Positions 61,811 through 63,253 of a stretch of 63,253 nucleotides of DNA are shown one piece after another. The DNA comes from Trichoplax sp. H2. Lineage: Eukaryota > Placozoa > Uniplacotomia > Trichoplacea. The position numbers and the translations under genes were made by a program. Positions within the stretch are counted from its first letter, which is position 1; each line of letters opens with the position of its first letter. The stretch lies in NCBI GenBank assembly GCA_003344405.1, contig NOWV01000289.1, forward strand, positions 1-63,253. The letters run 5' to 3'. Below the pieces are notes generated by a model. The model made no database searches, was not told the origin of the DNA, and saw only the letters and a list, made by a program, of their open reading frames with translations.

Positions 61811-62162
61811 ATGAAGAGAAGACAAGATCATCAAACATCAGAAGTAGCAAAGAAACCGTCTGGTCATGCTGATGAACATTCCGAATATGAAGTACGTTAT
61901 TCTTATATAAATACTGTAACTTTAATTGATTACTTTCATGGATAGATTAAATATGAAATCATAATGATCATCATTTCATTTTAAATTATTGAGATACATA
62001 ATAGCCATAATTCCTTACTATAATTTATCTACACAGGAGCAAATGATGATGGTTTGGAAAACTAGAAATATACTTAGAGAAGAATGCGATAATGAAACTT
62101 TATGGCTAATGAAATGCCAAATTGGTGAAACTCCCAGTGACGAACGAACTGTGAGGCCTTAA
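61811..62162 (+). CDS. Candidate two-exon small protein, 68 residues
   Basis: Exon 1, 61811-61891, encodes a hydrophilic start MKRRQDHQTSEVAKKPSGHA and ends at a donor (GAA|GTACGT). Exon 2, 62037-62162, follows an acceptor (CTACACAG) and encodes EQMMMVWKTRNILREEC through to PSDERTVRP and a stop. Both junctions are phase 0, and the joined frame is 27 + 41 codons. The product would be charged and soluble with a central amphipathic segment. I recognise no family. The coherent splice sites and the terminal stop make it plausible but unproven; it could also be the end of a larger gene. Confidence 0.35.
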
Positions 62163-62469
62163 CAAATCGTTGCAGCTTGAATTGGGCAATATTTTGCTTA
62201 ATAATTCAATCATTGATGCTAACTCCTAACGGCTGTTAATACTTTAATACTCATCGTTTATCAGAATCTAAACGACTGTGCTGAGCGAATGGTATTCGGG
62301 GCTTTCGAATCTTGTCCTAATTGTAACAAATCTTCCAAATATTTCGAGTAATTATATATTAGTAAACTTACTACTAATGACTGCAAGGTCAAGTAATGGA
62401 AATAATTGTCGTTTATAATTTAACTAGCCAAATTTATAGTAGCTTAGAAGATACTGAATCAAATGCGCT

Positions 62470-62736
62470 CAGTACTTTACCTCTAAGAACTATTCCACTA
62501 TAGAGAAGGAATGTCTGGCGATTATACAAGCAGTGAAATCGTTCTACATTTATTTGGATGGACGGGAATTTGTCTTGCAGACCGATCATAAGCCTTTGGT
62601 ATGGCTTATAAAAATGAAGAACAACAATCAACGGTTGATGAGATGGGCTATGTACCTGAGTCAATTCCGTATGAAGATACGACATCGCCCAGGAAAAGAA
62701 CATGGAAATGCGGATGGACTCTCAAGATTAATTTAA
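62470..62736 (+). mobile_element. Ty3/gypsy reverse-transcriptase RNase H fragment
   Basis: An open stretch carries the diagnostic order YFTSKNYSTIEKECLAII, then GREFVLQTDHKPLVWL, then RHRPGKEHGNADGLSR. These are the end of reverse transcriptase and the RNase H region of gypsy-type pol, with the Asp of TDHKPL and the AD.LSR motif intact. It is cut off upstream by an in-frame TGA (about 62458) and ends at TAA (62734-62736) before any integrase, so it is a fragment. The sequence is well preserved, suggesting a relatively recent element. Confidence 0.9.
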
Positions 62737-63253
62737 ATTCTAGAATTTAAATTGTTAAAGGTGTTAGATTAATTGAAATTATAATTTTCAAGGGTATGAA
62801 AATTCTAGAGGTGACGAATGTAGTGATGCACCCTATATTTGCTTGTAGCGATAGCTATATTTGATTGTGTTGCGTACTATATTTAGAATAGTTAAGTTTC
62901 TAAAAATAGATATTCTTGTGCTGCTAGATTTAGGTGACTGGTAACTACTATATTAGAAAGTGTTATTCACTAATATAGCTGTTAACTAATTATGGTACAG
63001 GACGTTATACGACTTGAAATACTAAGATTGTAAAGATGCCCAATACCTTACGGTGTTGGACATTAATGGTAAAGTAATAATATTGTAGCAGTTTGATTAA
63101 TACTGTAAAATGTAGTGATGATTCATGTCTGATTGTAGACGATGTTATTGCCTTAAATAGATTCAGAGAAAAGTATATAAGGTGTACAAATCTGAGCGTA
63201 AAGAGGAGAAAAGATTTGATATCTAATTGAGCTCAGATTACTTTAGACTAGAT
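62737..63253. other. Downstream of the gypsy fragment, possibly LTR-like
   Basis: No coding sequence. A GTATATAAGGTGT motif near 63175 resembles the TATA boxes of the LTRs elsewhere in the window, but element ends cannot be seen before the window stops. Confidence 0.25.

Noticed and set aside
1-63253. CRISPR arrays, bacterial operons or prokaryotic defence genes
   Set aside because: No regularly spaced identical short repeats and no prokaryotic gene arrangement; the introns and gene families are animal.

Overview
The window looks like a piece of an early-branching animal genome. It is strongly AT-rich, has spliceosomal GT-AG introns, intronless rhodopsin-class GPCR genes, extracellular leucine-rich-repeat (LRR) proteins built from uniform 72-bp phase-2 exons, transposase-derived genes and Ty3/gypsy fragments. 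A placozoan such as Trichoplax or Hoilungia would fit this mix, but that is an inference; the sequence alone does not name the species. Gene density is low, and roughly two thirds of the window holds no gene that I can support.

Layout. 0-3.6 kb: a solo LTR, possible decayed coding sequence and a direct repeat. 3.6-4.7 kb (-): an adenosine-receptor-like GPCR. 5.6-6.4 kb: a minisatellite. 8.5-9.3 kb: a 20-N gap with duplicated flanks and an LTR start. 10.9-13.5 kb (+): the 5' part of an LRR gene, cut short beside another LTR. 21.9-26.6 kb (+): a long LRR gene with an N-terminal cysteine cap, 16 LRR exons, a C-terminal cysteine cap and a GPI-signal-like last exon. 31.2-31.9 kb: a second gap of the same kind. 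32.4-39.4 kb (+): two tandem multi-exon paralogues encoding a WRKY/GCM1-type zinc finger plus a degenerate MULE transposase core, apparently domesticated. 42.7-43.7 kb (-): a peptide-type GPCR; its inverted paralogue at 54.4-55.5 kb (+) is broken by two small deletions. Satellite-like clusters lie at 46.9-47.5 and 56.7-57.2 kb. Further gaps are at 48.1 and 53.8 kb. A solo LTR is at 58.1-58.5 kb, a candidate two-exon small gene at 61.8-62.2 kb, and a gypsy RNase H fragment at 62.5-62.7 kb.

The clearest structural signal is in the assembly gaps. All four are exactly 20 N and each sits between two near-identical copies of one sequence, as expected when two haplotypes are laid end to end. At three of them the first copy diverges exactly at a TGTTAC or TGTCAC LTR terminus while the second copy runs on uninterrupted. 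These are therefore most simply read as LTR insertions that are heterozygous in the sequenced individual.

The genes do not form an obvious single pathway. They are cell-surface signalling and recognition genes (GPCRs, LRR proteins) and nuclear-type genes exapted from a transposon, embedded in a retroelement-rich background that has visibly damaged two of them or lies beside the damage.
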